Part shown: positions 42,139 through 50,372 of the stretch, one piece after another
Layout of the letters: every line of letters starts with the position of its first letter
Position numbering within the stretch: position 1 is the first letter of the stretch
Source of the DNA: Bradyrhizobium sp. SRL28
GTDB taxonomy: Bacteria; Pseudomonadota; Alphaproteobacteria; Rhizobiales; Xanthobacteraceae
Length of the DNA: 64,000 nt
Direction of reading: 5' to 3'
Assembly (NCBI RefSeq): GCF_018596315.1
Contig: NZ_JAHEAG010000004.1
Coordinates: forward strand, 310,001 to 374,000
Made by a program: the position numbers and the translations under genes
Notes under the pieces: model-generated
What the model was told of the DNA's origin: nothing
Seen by the model: only the letters and a program-made list of their open reading frames with translations
The model's database searches: none

Positions 42139-42251
42139 GCGTAAGCTCTGACGTCGCCGAAGTCGCGAAGCGTCCGAAGAACCGGCCGGGCAGCCGTGAG
42201 CGATCGTCGATGACGACGAGCTGGGCGGTGCCGACGGCGGCGCTGGTGCGA

Positions 42252-42268
42252 TCTAGAACCATTCTGAA
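42252..42268 (-). promoter_or_regulatory. Candidate iron control element (Irr box) upstream of leuC
   Basis: TCTAGAA-CCA-TTCTGAA matches the rhizobial ICE consensus (TTTAGAA-N3-TTCTAAA) at 12 of 14 informative positions and the core at nine of ten. LeuC is a [4Fe-4S] enzyme, a class often listed among Irr targets in alphaproteobacteria. Confidence 0.55.
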
Positions 42269-42342
42269 TTTCTAACACAGGCCCGGCGGCCGCCACAATC
42301 AATCGATTGGGCAGGGGCATTGTCTAGATAGGCATAGCGCAA

Positions 42343-42375
42343 CAAAAAAGCGCGGGGCAAAACCCCGCGCTTTTG
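42343..42375 (-). terminator. Rho-independent terminator of the rplS operon
   Basis: Perfect stem AAAAGCGCGGGG / CCCCGCGCTTTT with loop CAAAA; on the minus strand it ends in a run of Ts. 23 bases past the rplS stop codon. Confidence 0.93.
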
Positions 42376-42397
42376 GTCACATCCCTTTCGGGAAAAA

Positions 42398-42778
42398 TTA
42401 CTCGCCGACGGCGGTCGCGCGGTCCTGCTTCTCGACGATGCGGGCCGACTTGCCGCGCAGTTGGCGCAGGTAATACAGCTTGGCGCGACGCACCTTGCCG
42501 CGGCGCACCACCTTGATCGAGTCGATCATCGGCGACATCACGGGGAACACGCGCTCGACGCCTTCGCCGTAGGAAATCTTGCGGACGGTGAAGCTCTCGT
42601 TGAGCCCGCCTCCGGAACGGCCGATGCAGACGCCTTCATAGGCCTGCACGCGGGTACGCTCGCCTTCGACCACCTTGACGTTGACGATCACGGTGTCGCC
42701 GGGGCCGAATTCCGGGATCGACTTGGTCGCCGACAGTTTTTCGAATTGCTCTTTTTCGAGCTGTTGAATGAGGTTCAT
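42398..42778 (-). CDS. rplS: 50S ribosomal protein L19
   Basis: From ATG 42778 (GGAGAT upstream) the protein has 126 residues: [75 protein letters not shown] and [18 protein letters not shown] are all standard bL19. It sits at the 30S-50S interface. Last gene of the rpsP-rimM-trmD-rplS cluster. Confidence 0.98.
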   Translation of the reverse strand: MNLIQQLEKEQFEKLSATKSIPEFGPGDTVIVNVKVVEGERTRVQAYEGVCIGRSGGGLNESFTVRKISYGEGVERVFPVMSPMIDSIKVVRRGKVRRAKLYYLRQLRGKSARIVEKQDRATAVGE

Positions 42779-42881
42779 TGAAATCTCCATCGGCGGCGCG
42801 CCCGGCAGCGGGCTGCGCGACGTCCATCTATCCTGCCATTGCGCGGATTTGGCGCTCGTATAAGGCATCGGGCCGCGCTTG

Positions 42882-43601
42882 TCACCCGTCTGTCGTGCTT
42901 TTTGTTCCTTTTTGGCCGCCCCTGATCGCCCATAAATCCGGCCGCCGCGCCCGCGTCAGGGCCTCGGCTTCGGCCCGGCGCCAGGCCGCTACCTTGGCAT
43001 GGTCGCCGGAGATCAGGATTTCCGGGATACCGCGGCCCTCGAACTCCTGCGGGCGGGTGAATTGGGGGTATTCCAGTAGTCCATCGGAAAAGCTTTCGTC
43101 CTCGCCCGAGGCCTGTTTGCCCATCACCCCCGGCAAAAGCCGCACGCAGGCGTCGATCAAGGCCATCGCGGCGATTTCGCCGCCTGAAAGCACGTAGTCT
43201 CCGAGCGAGACCTCTTCGAGGTTCCGGGCTTCGATGACCCGCTGATCGATCCCCTCGAACCGGCCGCAGACGATCAAAGGGCCTGGCCCGGTGGCAAGCT
43301 CCGCCACCAGCGACTGGGTCAATGGCCGACCCCGCGGGCTCATCAGCAGGCGCGGTCGGCTTTGATCGACATCCGCGGCATCGATCGCCGCCGCCAGCAC
43401 GTCAGCCCGGAGCACCATGCCGGGGCCGCCGCCGGCCGGGGTGTCATCGACGCTGCGATGCTTGTCGGTGGCGGAGTCCCTGATGTCGCGCACCTCAAGC
43501 CGCCACAGGCCTGATGTCAGCGCCTTGCCCGCCAGGCTGACGCCGAGCGGCCCGGGAAACATCTCGGGGAAGAGCGTGAGAACGGTGGCGCGCCAGGTCA
43601 T
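42882..43601 (-). CDS. trmD: tRNA (guanine37-N1)-methyltransferase
   Basis: The 239-residue protein shows the SPOUT trefoil-knot motifs [41 protein letters not shown] and [20 protein letters not shown] with the C-terminal [20 protein letters not shown]. It methylates G37 of tRNAs using SAM, preventing +1 frameshifting. 10 bases downstream of rimM. Confidence 0.98.
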   Translation of the reverse strand: MTWRATVLTLFPEMFPGPLGVSLAGKALTSGLWRLEVRDIRDSATDKHRSVDDTPAGGGPGMVLRADVLAAAIDAADVDQSRPRLLMSPRGRPLTQSLVAELATGPGPLIVCGRFEGIDQRVIEARNLEEVSLGDYVLSGGEIAAMALIDACVRLLPGVMGKQASGEDESFSDGLLEYPQFTRPQEFEGRGIPEILISGDHAKVAAWRRAEAEALTRARRPDLWAIRGGQKGTKSTTDG

Positions 43602-43611
43602 TCAAAACCCA

Positions 43612-44136
43612 TCACGTGAGCGTCGGGGCGTCGTCGCCTTCGACTTCCTGCGGCAGCTCGATCACCACGCGGCCGCCGGCGAGATCGACCGTTGGTACCA
43701 CGGCATTGGTGAACGGCAGCAGCATGGTGGCGCCTTTCGCGGGCGCGATCTCGATGATGTCGCCGGCGCCGAAATTATGGATCGCGATGACACGGCCGAG
43801 CGGCTCTTGCGCGGCATTGACTGCGGCAAGCCCGATCAGGTCGGCGTGGTAATATTCGCCCTCGTCGGTCTCGGGCAGTTTTTCGCGCGCGATGTAGAGC
43901 TCGATGCCGTTGAGCCGCTCGGCATCCTCGCGGGAGGCGATGCCTTTCAGCGTCGCCACCAGATGATCCCTGGCTTCACGGACATGCGTCACCTCGAACT
44001 GGCGCGCGCCGTCCTTGGTCATCAGCGGTCCGTAATGTTTTACGGCCAGCGGATCTTCGGTGAACGTCCACAGTTTCACCGCGCCGCGCACGCCATGCGC
44101 AGCGCCGATACGGGCGACACAAATCGGTGCTGCCAC
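43612..44136 (-). CDS. rimM: Ribosome maturation factor RimM
   Basis: The 174-residue protein begins [20 protein letters not shown], the RimM N-terminal beta barrel, and has the PRC-barrel part [20 protein letters not shown] with [15 protein letters not shown]. It assists 30S 3'-domain assembly with S19. 19 bases after rpsP and 10 before trmD. Confidence 0.96.
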   Translation of the reverse strand: MAAPICVARIGAAHGVRGAVKLWTFTEDPLAVKHYGPLMTKDGARQFEVTHVREARDHLVATLKGIASREDAERLNGIELYIAREKLPETDEGEYYHADLIGLAAVNAAQEPLGRVIAIHNFGAGDIIEIAPAKGATMLLPFTNAVVPTVDLAGGRVVIELPQEVEGDDAPTLT

Positions 44137-44155
44137 CGTCGTGCGCCGCTACGCC

Positions 44156-44488
44156 TTAAGCCTTCGCGGCGGCTTCGGCGCGCGCCTTGCGCTCCTTGCG
44201 CGGCACGGCCTTTTCCGGATTGCTGCGGGCGGGACGCTTGACGATGCCGGCGGCATCCAGGAAGCGCGTCACGCGGTCCGACGGCTGTGCGCCCTTGGCG
44301 AGCCAGGACTTCACCTTGTCCATGTCGAGCTTCAGCCGCGACTCATTGTCCTTCGGCAGCAGCGGGTTGAAATGACCGAGACGCTCGATGAAGCGGCCGT
44401 CGCGGGGAAAGCGCGAGTCGGCGACGACGACGTGATAGACCGGACGCTTCTTGGTGCCTGCGCGAGCGAGGCGGATAACGACTGACAT
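44156..44488 (-). CDS. rpsP: 30S ribosomal protein S16
   Basis: The 110-residue protein begins [20 protein letters not shown], followed by [20 protein letters not shown], standard bS16. About 25 extra residues at the C-terminus are rich in Lys, Arg, Ala and Glu ([19 protein letters not shown]), a common extension in rhizobia. GGAG precedes the ATG. Confidence 0.98.
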   Translation of the reverse strand: MSVVIRLARAGTKKRPVYHVVVADSRFPRDGRFIERLGHFNPLLPKDNESRLKLDMDKVKSWLAKGAQPSDRVTRFLDAAGIVKRPARSNPEKAVPRKERKARAEAAAKA

Positions 44489-44533
44489 TTGGTTCTCCTG
44501 AGTGTGTTTCGATTAGGTGTTGGTCGGTTACGC

Positions 44534-44617
44534 CGTCATTGCGAGGAGCGAAGCGACGAAGCAATCCATCTTGGTTCTTGGCGAAGAATGGATTGCTTCG
44601 CTGCGCTCGCAATGACG
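44534..44617. repeat. Intergenic palindromic repeat, family B copy 2
   Basis: CGTCATTGCGAGGAGCGAAG to GCGCTCGCAATGACG with inner GAAGCAATCCAT / ATGGATTGCTTC. Lies between ffh and rpsP, both on the minus strand, so any operon would have to read through it. Confidence 0.88.
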
Positions 44618-44624
44618 AAAGAGG

Positions 44625-46172
44625 TCATTTCTTCTTCCCCGGAAAGCCGCCGAGGCCCGGCAAGGTCGGCTTGCCGCTGAGGCCCGTAAGTCCCGGCACG
44701 TTGGGCAATCCCTGACGCAGGCCGGTGGGAAGATCCTTGGGCAAATTCGGCAGGCCGCCTCCGGCACCGCCCTGCATCTTGTCCGCGAGCGCCTTCATTT
44801 CTTCCGGCGAGGGCGGCTTCATGCCGCCGCCAAAGCCCATCGCCTGTGCGATGCCGGCCAGCGGGCCGCGCTTGCCTGAGCCCATGGCCTTCATCATGTC
44901 AGCCATGTTCCGGTGCATCTTTAAGAGCTTGTTGACTTCCTGGACCTCCAGGCCGGCGCCTGCGGCGATGCGCTTTTTGCGGCTGGCTTTGAGAATGTCG
45001 GGATTCTTGCGCTCCTGTCGCGTCATCGAATCGATCACCGCGACCTGGCGCTTGATGATCTTGTCGTCGATGCCGGCGTTCGCGATCTGGTTCTTCATCT
45101 TGGCAATGCCCGGCATCATGCCCATCAGCCCGCTGATGCCGCCCATATTCGCCATCTGCAGCAATTGCTCACGCATGTCGTTGAGGTCGAACTGGCCCTT
45201 GCGCATCCGCTCGGCGGTGCGCGCGGCCTTTTCGGCGTCGATATTCGCCGCTGCCCGTTCGACCAGCGACACCACGTCGCCCATGCCGAGGATGCGGCCG
45301 GCGATGCGGCTCGGATGGAAATCTTCCAGCGCATCGGTCTTTTCGCCGGTGCCGATCAGCTTGATCGGCTTGCCGGTGACCGCGCGCATCGACAGCGCCG
45401 CGCCGCCGCGGCCGTCGCCGTCGACGCGCGTCAGCACGATGCCGGTGAGGCCGACGCGCTGATCGAAGGCGCGCGCGAGGTTGACCGCATCCTGGCCGGT
45501 CAGGGAGTCCGCGACCAGCAGCACTTCGTGCGGATTGGCCGTGGTTTTGATCTCGGCCGCCTCGCTCATCATTTCTTCGTCGAGCGTGGTGCGGCCGGCG
45601 GTGTCGAGCAGCACCACGTCGTAGCCGCCGAGCTTGCCGGCTTCCAGTGCGCGCTTGGCGATCTGCGCCGGCTTTTGCCCCGCCACGATCGGCAGCGTCG
45701 GAATGTCGAGGTCGCGGCCGAGCACGGCCAGTTGCTCCATCGCCGCCGGGCGGTAGATATCGAGCGAGGCCATCAGCACCTTGCGCTTGTCGCGCTGGGT
45801 CATGCGGCGGGCGAGCTTGGCGGTGGTGGTGGTTTTGCCGGAGCCCTGGAGACCGACCATCATGATGGCGACCGGCGGCACCGCATTGAGATCGATGGTC
45901 TGGCCGTCGGAACCAAGGGTGGCGACCAGTTCGTCATGGACGATCTTGACCACCATCTGGCCGGGCGTGACCGACTTGACGACGGTGGCGCCGACCGCCT
46001 GCTCGCGAACGCGCTCGATAAAACCTCTGACAACTTCGAGCGAGACGTCAGCTTCCAGCAGCGCGCGGCGCACCTCGCGCATCGCGGCGTCGACATCAGC
46101 CTCCGACAGCGAGCCCCGGCCCGTCAGCCGATCGAGTATCCCACCAAGCTTTTCCGACAGATTGTCGAACAA
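44625..46172 (-). CDS. ffh: Signal recognition particle protein Ffh
   Basis: The start is most likely the TTG at 46172, giving MFDNLSEKLGGILDRLTGRG, the usual Ffh N-terminus, with AGGAC upstream; total 515 residues. The NG domain has GLQGSGKTTTTAKLARRM, LLDTAGRTTLDEE, LTRVDGDGRGGAALSM and the KLIGTGEK closing loop. The Met-rich M domain (GISGLMGMMPGIAKMKNQI, MHRNMADMMKAMGSG) binds 4.5S RNA and signal sequences. The C-terminal tail is Gly/Leu/Pro-rich. It works with FtsY, encoded at 52.6 kb. Confidence 0.97.
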   Translation of the reverse strand: MFDNLSEKLGGILDRLTGRGSLSEADVDAAMREVRRALLEADVSLEVVRGFIERVREQAVGATVVKSVTPGQMVVKIVHDELVATLGSDGQTIDLNAVPPVAIMMVGLQGSGKTTTTAKLARRMTQRDKRKVLMASLDIYRPAAMEQLAVLGRDLDIPTLPIVAGQKPAQIAKRALEAGKLGGYDVVLLDTAGRTTLDEEMMSEAAEIKTTANPHEVLLVADSLTGQDAVNLARAFDQRVGLTGIVLTRVDGDGRGGAALSMRAVTGKPIKLIGTGEKTDALEDFHPSRIAGRILGMGDVVSLVERAAANIDAEKAARTAERMRKGQFDLNDMREQLLQMANMGGISGLMGMMPGIAKMKNQIANAGIDDKIIKRQVAVIDSMTRQERKNPDILKASRKKRIAAGAGLEVQEVNKLLKMHRNMADMMKAMGSGKRGPLAGIAQAMGFGGGMKPPSPEEMKALADKMQGGAGGGLPNLPKDLPTGLRQGLPNVPGLTGLSGKPTLPGLGGFPGKKK

Positions 46173-46697
46173 TGCCGTTGTCCTGTTGCTGCCCTTGCAG
46201 GCGCTACGTCGATCCATTCACTACTGTCATCACCCGCTTTGTGCGCAATTGCGCACTGGAGCGGGTGATCCAGTATTCCAGAGCAGCTCGTTTTGAACCG
46301 AGAAGCTGCGGCGTACTGGATACCCCGCCTTCGCGGGGTATGACGACCTAGATATGTCCCGGCGCAGAACGCCAAAACGATCGTCCAAACACTTTCGCGC
46401 CCGAGGGCGCATCGCGCTGTCGGGCGTTGGCCTCCGGTCTCATGGGCCGGGCGGCGGGTCGAAAAGAACGTCTTTCCGAGAAAGTGCGCGGGTTAAACGC
46501 CCGGAGGGAGCGAAAGTCAAGGAGAAACTAGGGCATAACGCCCTGCGGCTGCGGCGTAAGGCTTTGACATGGTTGTGCTTTTGAAGATCGGGGTGGCCGA
46601 TGCGCGGGCTTCCTTTCGCCGCAGGTTCAAAGTTCAACCCGCACACGCCATATAACGCCCCATGTCTGTCGCTCTCTCCCGTCCTTCGTGATCTCCC
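46173..46697. other. Intergenic region between ffh and the MBL gene
   Basis: 525 bases between divergent genes. It holds the family D repeat (46225-46346); the rest (46347-46697) shows an open frame of 76 codons (46354-46584) with Arg-rich random-looking sequence and no ribosome-binding site. I see nothing else I can support. Both promoters must be here. Confidence 0.55.
46225..46346. repeat. Intergenic palindromic repeat, family D copy 1
   Basis: TGTCATCACCCGC ... CGCGGGGTATGACGA with inner hairpins GTGCGCAATTGCGCAC and ATACCCCGCCTTCGCGGGGT. Shares the TACTGGAT-CCGCCTTCGCGG block with 51652-51756. Confidence 0.8.
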
Positions 46698-47762
46698 GTG
46701 CCCGTCACCCGCCGCCGTGTTTTTGGAGTGCTCGCCGGGGCCGCCGCGGCGGTCGGCGTTCCCTCGGTCTGGATAAGCAATATGAAAACCTACGCCGGCC
46801 CCGTCTCCGACCACTTTGACGGCACGCGCTTCTTCGATCCCGACGGGGTGCCGCCGAAATCGCTGGCGGAGGTGCTGCGCTGGCAGTTCGGCACCGACCG
46901 CAGGCGCGCGAGCTGGCCGGATTGGGTGCCGAATGCCCACAGCGATACGCCGCCGCCGCGCGTAACCGGCGACAAGGTGCGGCTGTCGTTTGTCGGCCAC
47001 GTCACCTGGCTGATCCAGACGGCGGATCTCAACATCCTCGTCGATCCCGTGTGGTCGATGCGCGCTTCGCCCGTCGCCTTTGCCGGGCCGCATCGGCACA
47101 ACGATCCCGGCATCGCCTTCGACGCGCTGCCCAAGATCGACGTCGTGCTGGTGTCGCACGGCCATTACGATCATCTCGACATCGCGACGCTGTCGAAACT
47201 TACAGAAAAGTTTTCGCCGCGCGTGATCACGCCGCTCGGCAATGACGTCACCATGCGCGATGCGAACTCAGCGATCAAAGCTGAGGGATTCGACTGGCAG
47301 GATCGCGTCGAACTTGGCAACGGCATCGCGGTGACGCTGGTGCCGACGCGGCACTGGTCGGCGCGCGGATTGTTCGACCGCAACAAGGCGCTGTGGGCGA
47401 GTTTTGTTTTGGAGACGCCGGCGGGGAAAATCTACATCGTCTGCGATTCCGGCTATGGCGAGGGCAAGCACTTTCGACGCGTGGCCGAGAAACATGGTCC
47501 GCTGCGGCTGGCGATATTGCCGATCGGCGCCTACGAGCCGCGCTGGTTCATGAAGGACCAGCATATGAATCCGTCTGATGCCGTGAAGGCGCTCGCCGAT
47601 TGCGACGCGCAAGAAGCGCTGGCGCATCATCACGGCACGTTCCAACTGACGGATGAAGCGATCGACGCGCCGGTGAATGCGCTGGCCGAGGCGCTCAAGG
47701 AGGCGAAGATTCCGCCGGAGCGGTTTGCGGCGCTGAAGCCAGGGCAGGTTTACGAAATCTAA
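46698..47762 (+). CDS. Exported metallo-beta-lactamase-fold hydrolase (NAPE-PLD-like)
   Basis: Starts at GTG 46698. The 354-residue protein opens with a twin-arginine-like signal (TRRRVFGVLAGAAAAVGVPS). The MBL domain has LSFVGHVTWLIQTADLNILV, the metal motif LVSHGHYDHLDIATL, VPTRHWSARGLFDRN, YIVCDSGYGEGKHF and the final LAHHHGTFQLTDE. FDGTRFFDPDG and WPDWVPNA near the N-terminus are typical of the NAPE-phospholipase-D/RomA-like branch. It probably hydrolyses a phospholipid-type ester in the periplasm; the substrate is not determined. Confidence 0.87.
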   Translation: MPVTRRRVFGVLAGAAAAVGVPSVWISNMKTYAGPVSDHFDGTRFFDPDGVPPKSLAEVLRWQFGTDRRRASWPDWVPNAHSDTPPPRVTGDKVRLSFVGHVTWLIQTADLNILVDPVWSMRASPVAFAGPHRHNDPGIAFDALPKIDVVLVSHGHYDHLDIATLSKLTEKFSPRVITPLGNDVTMRDANSAIKAEGFDWQDRVELGNGIAVTLVPTRHWSARGLFDRNKALWASFVLETPAGKIYIVCDSGYGEGKHFRRVAEKHGPLRLAILPIGAYEPRWFMKDQHMNPSDAVKALADCDAQEALAHHHGTFQLTDEAIDAPVNALAEALKEAKIPPERFAALKPGQVYEI

Positions 47763-47766
47763 CCCC

Positions 47767-47889
47767 CGTCGTCCCTGCGAACGCAGGGACCCATAGCCAC
47801 CGCTGAAAATTGTTGAGAGAAGCTGGAGCTACAGCTCAGCCTAACCACAGCGTCCTGTGGTTATGGGTCCCTGCTTTCGCAGGGACGAC
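47767..47889. repeat. Intergenic palindromic repeat, family C copy 3
   Basis: CGTCGTCCCTGCGAACGCAG to CTTTCGCAGGGACGAC with the AGCTGGAGCTACAGCT hairpin and TAACCACAGCGTCCTGTGGT. Occupies the whole gap between the convergent MBL and SIMPL genes. Confidence 0.88.
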
Positions 47890-47894
47890 AGCAA

Positions 47895-48599
47895 TTACTC
47901 CTTCGGCTTGATCGCCCAGGATACGCTCACCGTCACCGATAACGTCTCTTCGCCTTGCGCCACCGGCGCTCCCGCGGCCATGGGGGAAGCCACCTTGCCG
48001 CGAAATACCGGCACGGGCGCGCCTTCCTCGGAAATACTGATGGGCTCGCCGAGCGTCACGCCGGCGGCCTTGGCGTAGATCTCCGCCTTGCGGCGCGCAT
48101 CCGAAATAGCCTTCTCGCGGGCTTCGTCCAGATGTTTTGAGGCTTGTGTGACCGTGAAATTGATACCGCCGATGTCGTTGGCGCCGGCGCCCACCAGCAC
48201 GTCGATGATGTTGGCGACCTTGGTGACGTCGCGGATCTTGACCGTGACGCGGTTGCTGGCGCGGAAGCTGACGATGCCTGGCGCGCGCTCCGCGGCTTTG
48301 GACGGCGTCGCAAATTGCGGCTGCAGCGACAGCCGCGAAGTCTGGTAGTCCTTCTCCTCGATGCCGGCGCCCTTGAGCGCCAGCAGCACCTTGCCCATCG
48401 CCGCGTTGTTGGCATCCGACGCCTCACGCGCGGTCTTGGCATCCGATGTCACGCCGCCGTCGATCTGGGCCTGATCGGGCGCCACCGACACGTTCGCTTC
48501 GCCGGTCACGGAAATCGCAGGCGGCGGCATTGTCTGCGCCAGCGCGGGCGCGGCGAGCCAGGTGGCGGTCACGACGGCGAGGGCGAACGGAAGTTTCAT
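47895..48599 (-). CDS. Secreted SIMPL-domain (DUF541) protein
   Basis: From ATG 48599, with the strong Shine-Dalgarno GAGGTGAT upstream, the protein has 234 residues: signal peptide KLPFALAVVTATWLAAPALA, then AISVTGEANVSVAPDQAQID, the start of the SIMPL domain. ARKKAEIYAKA-like helix EKAISDARRKAEIYAKAAGV and the end SVTVSVSWAIKP are also typical. Periplasmic or outer-membrane relatives (such as BP26/Omp28 of Brucella) form ring-shaped oligomers; function is unclear. Its start lies five bases before the stop of the gene upstream. Confidence 0.92.
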   Translation of the reverse strand: MKLPFALAVVTATWLAAPALAQTMPPPAISVTGEANVSVAPDQAQIDGGVTSDAKTAREASDANNAAMGKVLLALKGAGIEEKDYQTSRLSLQPQFATPSKAAERAPGIVSFRASNRVTVKIRDVTKVANIIDVLVGAGANDIGGINFTVTQASKHLDEAREKAISDARRKAEIYAKAAGVTLGEPISISEEGAPVPVFRGKVASPMAAGAPVAQGEETLSVTVSVSWAIKPKE

Positions 48600-48604
48600 G
48601 CCGA

Positions 48605-49315
48605 TCACCTCAGCGGCACATAGACATTGATCACCAGCTTGTCCTCCGCCGTCTTCAGGGGATCGGTGATGTATTCCTCGATGAAGGTGTCTTTCGCTTC
48701 GAGCTTCTTGTCGTCGAGGTGATTGGTGATCGCCTCATAGGTGTTGTCCATGTTGTCGTAGGAGCCGCGATGGACGAACTTCAGCGCCTTGCCGTCCGGC
48801 GACTTGCCCATGCTCATGTCCTTGGTCAGGCTCTTGACGTCCTGATCGACCGGAATCTGGGCGAGGAACGTAAAGCCGGTATCGTCGGTCGAGGTGTAGA
48901 CGATCATCGAATTGCCTGATGCCTTGATGCCCTGCTTGTCGAGCACGGCGGTCAGCGCCTTGAACGCATCGATCAGGGTGTCGAACGCGTTGTCCCAATT
49001 GGCCGTGCCCTTCATGACAACCACCTTCTTGGGCTCCATCGTGAACTCCTCGCCGAAGGGGTCCGCGGTCTGGACGCTGGCGGCGGGAGGAGGGGGCGCG
49101 GGCGCCGGGGCTTTTTCCGCCGTGGGAGCATCCGCCGGCGACTTGGTTTCGGCCGGCGGCGGGACCGGCACCGCCGATGGCGCGGGGCTGGGCATGGCCG
49201 ACGGGCTCGCGGCTGGCGAGGCTGAGGGCGCCGGCGATTGCGCCAGCGCGGCCCCGCCAAACGCAACCATGGAGAGTGCGACGATGGCCGCACGGAAAGT
49301 GCTGATACGGTTCAT
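48605..49315 (-). CDS. Secreted protein with GyrI-like (AraC effector-binding) domain
   Basis: From ATG 49315 the protein has 236 residues. A signal peptide (FRAAIVALSMVAFGGAALAQ) is followed by a Pro/Ala/Ser-rich spacer (SPAPSASPAASPSAMPSPAP, PAPAPPPPAASV). Then comes a ~140-residue domain (VVVMKGTANWDNAFDTLIDA, GFTFLAQIPVD, KFVHRGSYDNMDNTYEAITN, FIEEYITDPLKTAEDKLVIN) that matches the GyrI/SOUL-like effector-binding fold. The fold is usually cytoplasmic; export with a spacer is unusual. Five bases separate its stop from the SIMPL start, so the two are probably co-expressed. Confidence 0.83.
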   Translation of the reverse strand: MNRISTFRAAIVALSMVAFGGAALAQSPAPSASPAASPSAMPSPAPSAVPVPPPAETKSPADAPTAEKAPAPAPPPPAASVQTADPFGEEFTMEPKKVVVMKGTANWDNAFDTLIDAFKALTAVLDKQGIKASGNSMIVYTSTDDTGFTFLAQIPVDQDVKSLTKDMSMGKSPDGKALKFVHRGSYDNMDNTYEAITNHLDDKKLEAKDTFIEEYITDPLKTAEDKLVINVYVPLR

Positions 49316-49498
49316 TTCAGGTATTCTCCATCCACCCCACCTGGCGGCGGCATGTCCCCATCCGCGCCCGCCAGAATGGTGCCATTTTCTAACACGCAAG
49401 GTCCGCTTTCGTCCCATGACAGATGCGTCATATGCCCCTGCACACTAGGCAATTGGCCATCATTCGCCATATAAGGCAGGCAGAATTTGGGAAATTCC

Positions 49499-50371
49499 AT
49501 GAGCGCGCTGGCCAACCACGCATTTGCCAAGATGAACGGTATCGGCAACGAAATCGTCGTCGTGGATTTGCGCGATTCCAAGGCCGCTGTGACAGCCGAC
49601 GAGGCGCGGGCCGTGGCCTCGCCCGCGGGCGTGCCCTATGACCAATTGATGGTATTGCAGCCGCCGCGGCTGCAGGGCACCGAGGCCTTCATCCGCATCT
49701 ACAACAATGACGGCTCGGAAGCCGGCGCCTGCGGCAACGGCATGCGATGCGTGGTGCGCCGCCTGTTCGAGAAGACCGGCCAGACCGCCGTGACTTTCGA
49801 GACCCGCGCCGGCCTCCTCAATTGCTGGCAGGGCCCGGCGCCCGATCTCTATACCGTGGACATGGGGGCGCCGAAGTTCGACTGGCAGGATATTCCGCTG
49901 GCCGAAGAATTTCGCGATACCCGCTACATCGAATTGCAGGTTGGGCCGATCGATGCGCCGGTGCTGCATTCGCCGTCGGTGGTCTCGATGGGCAATCCGC
50001 ACGCGATCTTCTGGGTCGACGACGTCAACGCCTATGACCTCGAGCGCTTCGGGCCGCTGCTGGAAAACCACCCGATCTTCCCCGAACGCGCCAACATCAC
50101 GCTCGCCCACATCGTCGATCGCGATCACATCACGATCCGCACCTGGGAGCGCGGCGCCGGCCTGACCAGGGCCTGCGGCTCCGCGGCTTGCGCGACCGCG
50201 GTGGCGGCGGCGCGGCTGAAGCGTGCCAGCCGCAATGTCGAGATCACGCTGCCCGGCGGCAAGCTCGGCATCGAATGGCGCGAGCGCGACGAGCATGTGC
50301 TGATGACCGGGACCGCCGATTTCGAATATGAAGGCCGCTTCGATCCCGCGCTGTTCGCCGACGTCGCGTGA
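49499..50371 (+). CDS. dapF: Diaminopimelate epimerase
   Basis: From ATG 49499 the protein has 290 residues: [18 protein letters not shown], first active-site Cys in [34 protein letters not shown], and second Cys in [19 protein letters not shown]. It converts LL- to meso-diaminopimelate for lysine and peptidoglycan. A TTG 12 bases upstream is a less likely start. mtaB follows after a one-base gap. Confidence 0.97.
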   Translation: MSALANHAFAKMNGIGNEIVVVDLRDSKAAVTADEARAVASPAGVPYDQLMVLQPPRLQGTEAFIRIYNNDGSEAGACGNGMRCVVRRLFEKTGQTAVTFETRAGLLNCWQGPAPDLYTVDMGAPKFDWQDIPLAEEFRDTRYIELQVGPIDAPVLHSPSVVSMGNPHAIFWVDDVNAYDLERFGPLLENHPIFPERANITLAHIVDRDHITIRTWERGAGLTRACGSAACATAVAAARLKRASRNVEITLPGGKLGIEWRERDEHVLMTGTADFEYEGRFDPALFADVA

Positions 50372-50372
50372 G

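Larger units (their letters stand above)
42055..42397. other. Leader and promoter region of leuC, with rplS terminator
   Basis: 344 bases without a recognisable gene. From right to left: rplS terminator (42343-42375), candidate iron box (42252-42268), and a leader of up to ~190 bases to the leuC ATG with a hairpin. A 44-codon frame on the minus strand from ATG 42262 crosses the leader, without a Leu run and without a good ribosome-binding site. Confidence 0.6.

Noticed and set aside
42117..42320. 67-codon and 44-codon minus-strand frames in the leuC leader
   Set aside because: Arg-rich or unremarkable sequence with no Shine-Dalgarno sequence; the second is mentioned only as part of the leader finding.
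46354..46584. 76-codon plus-strand frame upstream of the MBL gene
   Set aside because: Arg/Lys-rich composition, no ribosome-binding site, no recognisable motif.
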